Shown here one piece after another: positions 24,250 to 32,778 of a stretch of 64,000 nt of DNA. Origin of the DNA: an uncultured Clostridia bacterium (GTDB lineage Bacteria; Bacillota; Clostridia; Christensenellales; UBA1242); the NCBI GenBank assembly GCA_934746515.1, contig CAKVFH010000002.1:1-64000 (forward strand), given 5' to 3'. Both the position numbers and the translations under genes were made by a program. Within the stretch, counting starts at the first letter, position 1, and every line of letters begins with the position of its first letter. The notes under the pieces were generated by a model. The model had not been told where the DNA came from. It searched no databases and saw only the letters and a list, made by a program, of their open reading frames with translations.

Positions 24250-24774
24250 TTATACGTTATCTTTTCCAATTAAAATCTCAAAATAGTCTTTAAGTGAATC
24301 ATTCTCACTTCTACCGTCGTAAATTCCACCAATTTCTTTTTCAATCTCAACAACTTTTCCGTCAATCATCATCTTGTAGCCATCATCATCTCGAAGTTCG
24401 TCAATCCATTTCGCATCTTTATAATATTGCAATAAAATTCCAAATACACCAACAATTCCGGAAAAATATCCAAATTCAGTTTTTTTGTCAATTTGCTCGC
24501 TTGAGACCGCTTGTTTAAGTTTTTGCATAATCGCATCCAAGTTTTCAAGCTCGCTTTTTTCGATTTTTTCAAGAATATTAAAAGTCTCTCTCGCCCATTT
24601 AACAAAATCAACACCATAAACCAAACATCTTGTTTCAACAAAGTTTAATTTATCTTTCTTCCCAGTCGTTATGAGTTTGTATCCTTCATCTGCTCTTTTC
24701 TCAAGTTCCTCAAAATCCAATGTCGGTTTTTTAGTTTCCTTTTTCTTTTTTAAAGCATCAAATAATCCCATCAA
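24250..24774 (-). CDS. Hypothetical soluble protein
   Basis: A 174-residue cytosolic protein that I do not recognise. It starts with a short amphipathic and Lys-rich segment (MGLFDALKKKKETKK), then is mainly helical and charged, with a middle GYFSGIVGVFGILLQYYKDAKWIDEL stretch. Two adjacent ATGs follow GGAGAAG; either could be used. It is the last gene of a three-gene operon with a 47-residue protein and a putative metallopeptidase, so a shared role is likely but unknown. Confidence 0.7.
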   Translation of the reverse strand: MMGLFDALKKKKETKKPTLDFEELEKRADEGYKLITTGKKDKLNFVETRCLVYGVDFVKWARETFNILEKIEKSELENLDAIMQKLKQAVSSEQIDKKTEFGYFSGIVGVFGILLQYYKDAKWIDELRDDDGYKMMIDGKVVEIEKEIGGIYDGRSENDSLKDYFEILIGKDNV

Positions 24775-24790
24775 CTTCTCCAGTTATTTC

Positions 24791-24934
24791 TTACTTTATT
24801 TTTAAAATCTTTTGCATGATTCTATCAACCAATTCATCATCTTTTGTTGACTGTATTTCACTTTTTGAAACTGACTCAACCTTTGTTTTATCGTCACTAT
24901 CAATAACCACATTTATGTTATCGTTTTCAACCAT
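24791..24934 (-). CDS. Small acidic protein, 47 residues
   Basis: A short ORF, MVENDNINVVIDSDDKTKV... ending in DRIMQKILKIK, charged and probably helical at its C-terminus. ATG 24934 has AAAAGGA seven bases ahead; a slightly longer start at 24940 is less well placed. It begins 13 bases after the stop of the large upstream gene. Spacing and ribosome site support a real gene. No family is recognised. Confidence 0.6.
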   Translation of the reverse strand: MVENDNINVVIDSDDKTKVESVSKSEIQSTKDDELVDRIMQKILKIK

Positions 24935-24947
24935 TTTCATATCCTTT

Positions 24948-26945
24948 TTAAAGTGAATTTTCCGCTCTGTCAATTTGTTTTCCAACAGTATTTTCAAATT
25001 GCTTTGCAACACCACTCAAGTTTGTGGTTTTTTGAGACTTCAAACCAAGATCGTTTACTTTTGCAAGCAATTTAGCAAGCCCCACTTGCTGAGCGCTTGA
25101 CAAATTAACACTTTCACCGTCTTTTGTGTAAACACCAGACCCCAAAATATAAGCCAGTTTTCTTACCGCTCTTTTATTGGCCTTCAATTCTTTTATTTCA
25201 TCACTTGAAAACTCTGTTGATTCAATCATAGCGATTTCAGAATCAGACATTTCCAAATTATCTGAAATGCTACCGCTTTTCATATCAATATATTTCAGCA
25301 TTTTATCGTTAATTCTTTTAAATTCTCCATTGTCTTTATCGCTATCGCTAGCTGAATTGTCACCATAGAAATTCACCATATATTTCGAAAATAACGACAT
25401 AATTTTCTTGTCTTGTGTGTCGGAAGCCAAAGAAACCTTACCAAAAATGCCCTTTGAAATTCTTTTTTCATTGGACTTTAAAAGACCATCAATTTCTCCA
25501 GCATACATTTGATATCTTTCATCTTGTTTTATAGAATTTTTAATGGTTTCAAAACTTTCTTTATCTATTTGCCCAGACTCTAAAAGTTCCATCTTCCTTT
25601 CAATCTTAACTTGTGAGAATAGTGCTTTATTGAAAACTTCTCCGTTTTTTCCCAGTTTTTTAGCGATTTTTTGATAAGACATAATTGAATTCATTGAAAA
25701 ATCTGAATAATCAGAAAATGTAATCAAAGACTTCGCAGTTAAAGCATCTATTTTTAATTTTTCACCTATAAGCTGTTCAAATTGTTCAGGCTTTAATATC
25801 TTTGAATAATCATTAAAAGCATACGCATATTTTGAATTAAGATTTTTTCCAGCATACTCTTTTTCGTTCAAACAATTCATAGTAAAATTAGAAACATCTT
25901 CCTTGTTTCTCTTAAAGTCAACATCATTACTAATTGAATTTGTTAAAACGTTAATAAGCCTGTTATAACCATTAAATATCGCATTTTTAAGCAAAGCTTT
26001 TTTCTGTTCAAGAGTTTTTGTTCTAACCAAAAATGCAAGAGCTTTAGAGTATTCATAAGTATTTAATTCCTTTAAAGCACCATTTTTAGATTCCACTTTT
26101 TCAACAATATCCAAAATTGTTTTTTCATCAGCAGTATAAATTTGGGCAAAATCGTTCATGAGATTTTTATTGAAATCCGTAAACCTTTTATCTTTATCCA
26201 TAACATAATTTTGTTTTAATTTTTCTCTAGTTAGAAACCAACTTGAAATTTCATCTTTCTTTTTGCTAAAAAAGTTAAAAAAACTAAATAACCCACCACT
26301 CACTGGAGAGCCATTTTTTTCAAGATCATTCAACACCGACACCGAAAATGATGCACCTTCTTTTCTTGCATCGCTTTCAGATAAAATCGTGCTATATGAA
26401 GCAAAACTTACATCAGCATAATAATCATCAAGTGAACTATATCCTTTTGGGATTTCATTATCTTTTAGATATGGAGAGAGCAAATCATGCAAAACCTTAA
26501 CATCTTCTTCTCTCAATTTAAAATAATTTTTGTATGCATCAACTGATTTCTTCGATTCCGAATCTATATCAGATTGTTCTTCTACAGACATTTTATCATA
26601 TTCTATCAAATGCGAATTTTGATCATAATGCTCCATTTCATGTCCAAGAGTGTTAATCAAATCACCAATTCTTGCAGTTTTTCTGACCAAAACATCATCC
26701 AAAAACGACTCATTAACTTCAATGAAATTTTCATTACAATACTGTGCATGTGTGTATTTTTCCAATTCTGCAAACTTTAGTTCAGGAATCGCAAGCGAAC
26801 AATCTGCATGTCTTTTTTCATGACAATAATTAACCATAAGCCCGCAAAACTCTTTTAACTGCTCTTTAGTCATTGTATTTTGTTCATACATCTTTATATA
26901 AGATTTAATTTTTTCAAGATATTCTTTATTTCTCTGTTCTTCCAC
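24948..26945 (-). CDS. Putative HExxH metallopeptidase, unknown family
   Basis: A 665-residue protein without signal peptide or membrane helix. Near the N-terminus DLINTLGHEMEHYDQN (95-110) contains a zinc-metallopeptidase HExxH (H102, E103, H106), and LSESDARKEG (188-197) could give the third zinc ligand (E190 or D192). The other 460 residues are Lys/Glu/Ser-rich and largely helical, possibly substrate- or partner-binding. The start is GTG, with AAGGGGG eight bases ahead. It heads a three-gene operon with its own promoter. Activity is inferred from motifs only. Confidence 0.7.
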   Translation of the reverse strand: MEEQRNKEYLEKIKSYIKMYEQNTMTKEQLKEFCGLMVNYCHEKRHADCSLAIPELKFAELEKYTHAQYCNENFIEVNESFLDDVLVRKTARIGDLINTLGHEMEHYDQNSHLIEYDKMSVEEQSDIDSESKKSVDAYKNYFKLREEDVKVLHDLLSPYLKDNEIPKGYSSLDDYYADVSFASYSTILSESDARKEGASFSVSVLNDLEKNGSPVSGGLFSFFNFFSKKKDEISSWFLTREKLKQNYVMDKDKRFTDFNKNLMNDFAQIYTADEKTILDIVEKVESKNGALKELNTYEYSKALAFLVRTKTLEQKKALLKNAIFNGYNRLINVLTNSISNDVDFKRNKEDVSNFTMNCLNEKEYAGKNLNSKYAYAFNDYSKILKPEQFEQLIGEKLKIDALTAKSLITFSDYSDFSMNSIMSYQKIAKKLGKNGEVFNKALFSQVKIERKMELLESGQIDKESFETIKNSIKQDERYQMYAGEIDGLLKSNEKRISKGIFGKVSLASDTQDKKIMSLFSKYMVNFYGDNSASDSDKDNGEFKRINDKMLKYIDMKSGSISDNLEMSDSEIAMIESTEFSSDEIKELKANKRAVRKLAYILGSGVYTKDGESVNLSSAQQVGLAKLLAKVNDLGLKSQKTTNLSGVAKQFENTVGKQIDRAENSL

Positions 26946-26970
26946 TTGTTTGCCCCCTTGTTATAATTAC

Positions 26971-26999
26971 ATAATAGCATAACATCTATTTAAAATCAA
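26971..26999 (-). promoter_or_regulatory. Promoter of the HExxH operon
   Basis: On the minus strand TTGATT (26994-26999), 17-bp spacer, TATTAT (26971-26976). Confidence 0.5.
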
Positions 27000-27117
27000 T
27001 CTGAAATCATTTTATTGCAATAATTTATATGATTATCTTGAGATTATTTCAAACAAAAACATTGCAGTTTAACAAACATTTTGTAAACACTTTTAAAAAT
27101 TTTTTATAAAATCATAG

Positions 27118-27564
27118 TTATTTTTTATATTTTTTCACAAACAAAAAGTGAGATTGTGTTTCATCAAAAACAACAAAGCCAAGTCTCTTGTATAAATTTT
27201 GCGCAGGGTTTGACTTAAAACATCTCAAAACAATGTCTTGACTTTTATGTTTTTCTATAGCCTTTGTCAAAATATCCGTTCCAATTCCCTTACCCCTAAA
27301 ATCCGGTTTTAAACAAATATTATTTGGTCTATAACAATCCGAACTATTTTCACCTTCACTAAAAAAGCCAACTCTTTCACCACTTACTAAAATAATATAA
27401 GAATGAGCCGCATCTTGAACCATTAGTTTTGCAAACATTTCTCGCTGTGTTTTTTCCACCCAACCGCCATAGTATTCATCTACATATTTTTGATAGCATA
27501 ATTTTTTAACTTCATAAACAAATTCATAGTCTGAATCTTCATATTTTCTTAATTCATACTGCAT
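27118..27564 (-). CDS. GNAT-family N-acetyltransferase
   Basis: A 148-residue acetyltransferase. YIILVSGERVGFFSEGE precedes the core NICLKPDFRGKGIGTDILTKAIEKH (acetyl-CoA loop RGKGIG), followed by IVLRCFKSNPAQNLYKRLGFVVFDE, the standard GNAT C-terminal pattern. The acceptor is unknown. A strong AAGGAG precedes the ATG. It stands alone between the HExxH operon and the dcw cluster. Confidence 0.9.
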   Translation of the reverse strand: MQYELRKYEDSDYEFVYEVKKLCYQKYVDEYYGGWVEKTQREMFAKLMVQDAAHSYIILVSGERVGFFSEGENSSDCYRPNNICLKPDFRGKGIGTDILTKAIEKHKSQDIVLRCFKSNPAQNLYKRLGFVVFDETQSHFLFVKKYKK

Positions 27565-27918
27565 ATTTTTCGCTCCTTATTAAAATAGCCAACAAAAATT
27601 TGAACACCTTAAAATCTAATTTTACAAACTTTTACTCCAATTATTAGTTTTATGTTTTTATATCTCACAATTTCATGCTTTTAAATATTAGCTTGTTTTG
27701 TCTCCAAAAAAATCTTTCCAGCCAGTTATCATAGCTTGTAGTGTTAATGTTTTATACACCATTCCAAACAATTTCCAAAATCCGTATTATATTCTTCTAT
27801 AAAATATAATACAATAATTCATCAATTTTTCAAAATAAAAAACAGAGTTTCATAGCCCTGTCTTTAATATAGAAAAAAATTCAAATCGCCTTAAACTAGC
27901 TAAAAATAAAACCTTTAA
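27565..27918. other. 354-bp intergenic region
   Basis: No coding frame is apparent. A perfect 10-bp inverted repeat GTATTATATT/AATATAATAC with a 9-nt spacer lies at 27784-27812, and the ftsW terminator is at 27838-27866. The remaining A/T-rich sequence shows nothing I can name. Confidence 0.5.
27838..27866 (-). terminator. Terminator of the dcw operon
   Basis: On the minus strand ACAGGG and CTCTGT (one G-U) form a stem followed by six T, about 55 bases after the ftsW stop. Confidence 0.7.
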
Positions 27919-29034
27919 TTACACCACACTTTGTTTATGCACATTTTGAACAATTCCAAGCATTGCCATAAAAATCATAATTGATGTTGAACCGGCAGAA
28001 ATAAACGGAAGCGGAAGTCCCGTTGGCGGAACCAGTCCTGTCACAACCGCGATGTTGAGTAGCACTTGAATTAAAATTAGCGAACCAATGCCCGCGGAAA
28101 GAAGTGCACCAAAACGGTCTGGAGCTTTCTTTGAAATTTTTATGATGATTAAAAATAAGATTAGAAACAGTCCAATGATTGCAAGTGAACCAACAAAACC
28201 TGTTTCTTCTGCAATGATTGAGAAAATAAAATCCGATTCCGAAAATGGCAAGAACAAATATTTTTGCCTAGATTTAAAAACACCTGTTCCAAACGCACCG
28301 CCCAGAGCAATGCCCAAAATTGATTGAACAAGTTGGAACCCTTCACCTTTACTAGAAGCAAATGGATCAACAAACGCAACAAGCCTTCTAAGTCTGTATG
28401 GCTCAACCATAATCAGTAAAACAACAACAGCCAAAGCAGGCACAATCATTAAAAGAAAATGTTTTGCTCTTGCACCACCCAAAAACAACATAACAACCAT
28501 AAGCGAAGCCATGCAGATTGTGATTGACATATTTGGTTCCATAATGATTAACGCACAGTAAAGCACCCCAACAATTAAAACAGGAAGAATTCCTTTGAAT
28601 GATTTTACATTTTCACTTCTTTTGGAAAGAACACTTGCTGAAAAAACAATGAATGCAAGTTTTGCAATTTCAGATGGCTGAAAAGTTAAAACACGCAAAT
28701 TGATCCATCTAGTTGCGCCGTAGTTTGTGAGTCCAATTCCAGGAACAAAAACCAAGGCAAGCAAAATATACGACACTATCAAAAATATCATTTTCACTTT
28801 TCCAAGTTTATGATAATCAAAAAAAGAAAAGAAAACAAAAAATATCAAACCGGCAATAATTCCAAAAAGTTGCTTTTTTAAAAAGAAAAATTTATTGCCA
28901 TAAGTTATTTGTGCAGAATAAAAACTTGCGCTATAAACAAAAACACACCCAACAGTCAAAAGCACAAGCATTATAAAAAATAAATAAAAATTAAACTTTG
29001 ATTTCTTCTTTAAATTCAGAGACAGAACTTTCAT
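27919..29034 (-). CDS. ftsW: FtsW/SpoVE-type SEDS glycosyltransferase
   Basis: A polytopic SEDS protein that polymerises lipid II at the septum with a class B penicillin-binding protein. The 371 residues contain about ten helices and family motifs: GATRWINLRVLTFQPSEIAKLAFI, IMEPNMSITICM, KGEGFQLVQSILGIALGG, ESDFIFSIIAEETGFVG and VVTGLVPPTGLPLPFISAGST. It is the last gene of the dcw cluster and overlaps murD by 44 bases. A sporulation-specific SpoVE role cannot be excluded from sequence. Confidence 0.95.
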   Translation of the reverse strand: MKVLSLNLKKKSKFNFYLFFIMLVLLTVGCVFVYSASFYSAQITYGNKFFFLKKQLFGIIAGLIFFVFFSFFDYHKLGKVKMIFLIVSYILLALVFVPGIGLTNYGATRWINLRVLTFQPSEIAKLAFIVFSASVLSKRSENVKSFKGILPVLIVGVLYCALIIMEPNMSITICMASLMVVMLFLGGARAKHFLLMIVPALAVVVLLIMVEPYRLRRLVAFVDPFASSKGEGFQLVQSILGIALGGAFGTGVFKSRQKYLFLPFSESDFIFSIIAEETGFVGSLAIIGLFLILFLIIIKISKKAPDRFGALLSAGIGSLILIQVLLNIAVVTGLVPPTGLPLPFISAGSTSIMIFMAMLGIVQNVHKQSVV

Positions 29035-30331
29035 TTAACCCAATTTCCCTGACAATCTTTTTAAAGAAATTTCCGCGCTCTTCAAAATTTGAAAAGAAGT
29101 CAAAACTAGCACAAGCTGGTGAAAGCAAAACAACATCTCCAGGCTTTGACATCTTAAAAAGAAGATTAGTGGCGGACTCTAAATCATCACAAATATAAAT
29201 ATTTTGATAATTATGCTTTTTAGCAGAAAACGCAATTTTCATACGAGTTTGTCCAAAAACTGCAATTTTATCAACATTTTTAGGTAATTTTTCAAACAGT
29301 TCATCAAAATCATAGCCTTTATCACTGCCACCTAAAATCAGATTGATAGGATTTTTAAAACTAGCTACCGCAACTAATGTGCTTGCAATATTTGTCGCCT
29401 TGCTGTCATTAAAAAACTCAACACCACGAATTGTTTTTACAAATTCAATTCTATGTTCAACGCCTTCAAAGCTTAAAATGCCTTTTAGCATATTTTTGTT
29501 TTCAGTTTCCAAATAAACAGCAAGAACGGAAGCTAGTATATTTGATAAATTATGTTCACCCTTAAGTTTTATTTTTGATAACGACGCAAGTCTTATTTCT
29601 TTAACATTGTCATTAAAATATATGCTTCCATTTTTTATATAAGAACCAACAACTTTTCTTTTTGTGCTAAAGTAAAAAACTTGAGCTTTTGTCTTTGGTG
29701 GGTTTTTTCTAATTATTTCATCATCACTATTCAAAATTAAATAATCATCTTTAGTCTGGTTTTTGGTTATTTTATATTTACATTTAATATATTCTCTCAT
29801 GGTACCATGGCGATTCAAGTGATCTTCAGTAATATTTAAAATCATGGCAATATGTGGTCGAAATTTTTTGATAGTCTCAAGCTGAAAACTTGAACACTCC
29901 AAAACAAAAATTTCACTATCATTAACATCGCAGATTAGTCTTGTCACAGGAACACCAATATTCCCACCAAGCTTACAGCCACCCAAATAATCTTTCAAAA
30001 GATAATGAATTAAACTCACAGTCGTCGTCTTTCCATTCGTTCCCGTCACAGCAATAATGTCATTATTTATTTTACTTGCACCAAATTCAAGTTCACCAAA
30101 AAGCGCAATTCTTCTCTTTTTTAGTTGAAATATTAACTCATTATGCGGTTTTATTCCCGGACTTATAATTGCAAGCGTAACATCACACAAAAGATTATTG
30201 ATGTAATCTTCATTAAATTTCCTTGCTTCTATATCTTCTTTTTTAGCAAAAAAATGATCAATATTTCGTTCAGCCAAATAATCTGAAACAGCAAGCCCAC
30301 TTACACCAGAGCCAATAATCATTACTTTCAT
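28991..30331 (-). CDS. murD: UDP-MurNAc-L-alanine:D-glutamate ligase
   Basis: MurD adds D-glutamate to UDP-MurNAc-L-Ala in the cytoplasm. The 446-residue protein has an N-terminal Rossmann-like domain (MIIGSGVSGLAVSDYL), the ATP loop VTGTNGKTTTVSL (about 95-107), the Mur central signature (FVLECSSFQLETIKKFRPHIAMILNITEDHLNRHG), and the C-terminal domain with FNDSKATN and GGSDKGYDF. It lies in the dcw operon, ten bases after mraY, and extends into ftsW. Confidence 0.96.
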   Translation of the reverse strand: MKVMIIGSGVSGLAVSDYLAERNIDHFFAKKEDIEARKFNEDYINNLLCDVTLAIISPGIKPHNELIFQLKKRRIALFGELEFGASKINNDIIAVTGTNGKTTTVSLIHYLLKDYLGGCKLGGNIGVPVTRLICDVNDSEIFVLECSSFQLETIKKFRPHIAMILNITEDHLNRHGTMREYIKCKYKITKNQTKDDYLILNSDDEIIRKNPPKTKAQVFYFSTKRKVVGSYIKNGSIYFNDNVKEIRLASLSKIKLKGEHNLSNILASVLAVYLETENKNMLKGILSFEGVEHRIEFVKTIRGVEFFNDSKATNIASTLVAVASFKNPINLILGGSDKGYDFDELFEKLPKNVDKIAVFGQTRMKIAFSAKKHNYQNIYICDDLESATNLLFKMSKPGDVVLLSPACASFDFFSNFEERGNFFKKIVREIGLNESSVSEFKEEIKV

Positions 30332-30340
30332 AAATTCTCC

Positions 30341-31342
30341 TTAAAGGATATTTATCAAAATAACAACAACCCCCACAAGCAAACTTACAAGCGAATAACC
30401 AAAAGTTATTCTAACTTCATGCACTCCCTTCTTTTCAAAATGGTGATGTAATGGTGCCATTAAAAATATCCTTTTCTTTGTCAATTTATAATATGCAACT
30501 TGCAAGATTACCGACACCGAACTAACAACAAAAACAATTCCAAGGATTGGCAAATATAATTCCATTCCAGTAAAAATTGAAAGACTCGCAATCAAACTTC
30601 CCAGTGCAAGTGAACCAGTATCTCCCATGAATATTTTTGCAGGAAAACAATTAAACAACAAAAAGCAAAGCAGAGCTCCGCACGCAACAACACAAACCAC
30701 CGATAAGTTTTTATACTCTTCAATGTTTGATACATTCGAGGCAATTACACCGCGACTGATAAATATCACCATTAACACAAAAAACGAAAGCAAATAAACA
30801 AGTGTTGTTGATGAAGCCAAGCCGTCAAGCCCGTCAGTTAAATTTACAGAATTAGTTGTCGCCAAATAAATCAAAGCAACAAATGGAATAATCCACCAAC
30901 CAATATTCACAAGCTTATTTGTAAACGGAATCAAAATCGTTCCGCCCATATTTTTATAAACATAAAAACCAGCAGCCACCGAAACCAATAACTGAAAGAT
31001 TATTTTTTGATAAGGTCTTAAACCTAAATTTCTTTTAAATCTAAATTTTATAAAGTCATCCAAAAAACCAACAATGCCGTAAGCTAAAAATAATAAAATC
31101 GTCATTCTAGCAAAGCCACTCTTCCCTTCAAAACAAATAAGTGAAATGATTGTTATTGAAAGAAGAAATATAATTCCACCCATAGTCGGTGTGCCATTTT
31201 TAAGTTTATGGCTATCAACATAATGAAGTATTGTCTGCTTAATTTTTTCTCTTTTCATAATAGAAATCACCAATGGTGAAACTAATAATGAAAAGAAAAA
31301 CGCATATAAAAAATACTCCAATAATTTAAAATAATCAATCAT
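30341..31342 (-). CDS. mraY: Phospho-MurNAc-pentapeptide transferase
   Basis: MraY makes lipid I at the inner face of the membrane. The 333-residue protein has about ten helices and signature loops: HKLKNGTPTMGGIIFLLSI, FLDDFIKFRFKRNLGL, TTNSVNLTDGLDGLASS, FMGDTGSLALGSLIASLSI and the late HHHFEKKGVHEVRI. It follows murE by three bases. murF, often found between these genes, is absent from this operon. Confidence 0.97.
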   Translation of the reverse strand: MIDYFKLLEYFLYAFFFSLLVSPLVISIMKREKIKQTILHYVDSHKLKNGTPTMGGIIFLLSITIISLICFEGKSGFARMTILLFLAYGIVGFLDDFIKFRFKRNLGLRPYQKIIFQLLVSVAAGFYVYKNMGGTILIPFTNKLVNIGWWIIPFVALIYLATTNSVNLTDGLDGLASSTTLVYLLSFFVLMVIFISRGVIASNVSNIEEYKNLSVVCVVACGALLCFLLFNCFPAKIFMGDTGSLALGSLIASLSIFTGMELYLPILGIVFVVSSVSVILQVAYYKLTKKRIFLMAPLHHHFEKKGVHEVRITFGYSLVSLLVGVVVILINIL

Positions 31343-31345
31343 CTG

Positions 31346-32770
31346 CTATTTCTCCAATTTTTCAATTTCATCAAAATCGCTATATTTTGTTTTCACACCT
31401 TGCTCATCAATGTAGTCTTCAGCACCTTTTCCGGCAACCAAAATTACATCACCTTCTTTTGAATTTTTATATGCAAATTTAATCGCTTCTGCTCTATCTA
31501 AAATTATGATGTAATTACTATTCGTTACACCTTTTTCAATTTCTTTAGCAATAGACTCTCTTGACTCAAATCTTGGATTATCAGTAGAAATTATCGTTAA
31601 ATCAGCATATTTTGATGATATTTCACCCATTTTTGACCTTTTTTGCGTTTCTCTATTTCCACCACAACCAAAAATACAATATAATTTTTTGTCTTTTACA
31701 ATAGTTTTACATAACTTCAAAACATTCTCTAATCCATCTGGTGTGTGTGCAAAATCGACAATGAATAGTTTTTTATTTATAACAATTGTATTAAGCCTTC
31801 CGGCAACCGGTTTTATTGAATTTATTAGTTTTTGACTGTCTTTGACTTTTAAGCCAATCTTTTCTATCGAAACTATAGCTGCAGTCAAATTATAGATATT
31901 AAACCCGCCTAAAAAATTAGTTTCAAAAATTTTTCCACCTAGTTTAAAGGACTGTTTAAAATTTTTTATACCTAGATTTTGTGCTTGAAAATCCGACTGG
32001 CTAATCATAGAATATGTAAATTTTGTTATATTTATACTCTCATAAAGTCTCCTTCCATACTTATCATCAACATTTATCAAAGCTGCTTTTGCATGCGAAC
32101 TAACAAACAAACTTTTCTTTGCATTAAAATAATTCTCCATTGTTTTAAAATAATCAAGATGATCTTCTGTAAGGTTTGTAAAGATAACCAAATCAAAAAC
32201 AAAGCCATCAAGTTTATGCAAATATATTGCATGAGCTGATGCTTCCATGCAAACATATTGAACCCCATTTTGAACCATTTTATAAAATAATTTTTGAAGC
32301 TCAATTGGATCTGGTGTTGTCATTCCTGTGTCGATTTTCTTTCCACAAAACACAGCGCCATTTGTTCCAATTACCGCACATTCCTTGCCCAAGTTTTTAA
32401 GCATATCACAAATCATATATGTTGTTGTTGTTTTACCATTTGTGCCAGTAACCCCAACAATCTTTAATTTTTTTGCTGGATTGCCGTAAAAGTTGCATGC
32501 AATTAAACTCATAGCCCGTCTAACATTATTAACTAATACTTGAGTTATTCCATGCAAATTTTTAATTTCTTTTTTTGTTACAATTGCAACAGCGCCAGAC
32601 TCAACCGCGCTCTTGACAAAATTTTCACCACTTTCGTTTTTTCCGTCAATGCAAAAAAACAATCCGTCAGGCTCGACATCTTTGTCATTATGAAACAGTC
32701 CAGAAATTTCCACAAGTGCTGATCCAAACACGCGGCATTTTACATTTTTTATAAGTTGAAATAATTTCAT
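31346..32770 (-). CDS. murE: UDP-MurNAc-tripeptide ligase MurE (meso-DAP type)
   Basis: MurE adds the third stem-peptide residue. The 474-residue protein has the ATP loop VTGTNGKTTTTYM, VCMEASAHAIYLHKLDGF, LTEDHLDYF, a C-terminal DFAHTPDGL segment, and the specificity motif DNPR in ISTDNPRFES, characteristic of meso-diaminopimelate-adding enzymes. ATG 32770 is preferred over an upstream GTG (32776) because AGGAG lies five bases ahead of it. It is co-transcribed eight bases after the PBP gene. Confidence 0.96.
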   Translation of the reverse strand: MKLFQLIKNVKCRVFGSALVEISGLFHNDKDVEPDGLFFCIDGKNESGENFVKSAVESGAVAIVTKKEIKNLHGITQVLVNNVRRAMSLIACNFYGNPAKKLKIVGVTGTNGKTTTTYMICDMLKNLGKECAVIGTNGAVFCGKKIDTGMTTPDPIELQKLFYKMVQNGVQYVCMEASAHAIYLHKLDGFVFDLVIFTNLTEDHLDYFKTMENYFNAKKSLFVSSHAKAALINVDDKYGRRLYESINITKFTYSMISQSDFQAQNLGIKNFKQSFKLGGKIFETNFLGGFNIYNLTAAIVSIEKIGLKVKDSQKLINSIKPVAGRLNTIVINKKLFIVDFAHTPDGLENVLKLCKTIVKDKKLYCIFGCGGNRETQKRSKMGEISSKYADLTIISTDNPRFESRESIAKEIEKGVTNSNYIIILDRAEAIKFAYKNSKEGDVILVAGKGAEDYIDEQGVKTKYSDFDEIEKLEK

Positions 32771-32778
32771 AAACACTC

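Noticed and set aside
27784..27812. A/T-only inverted repeat as terminator
   Set aside because: It has no G/C in the stem core and no T tail in a useful place; a proper terminator for ftsW lies nearby.
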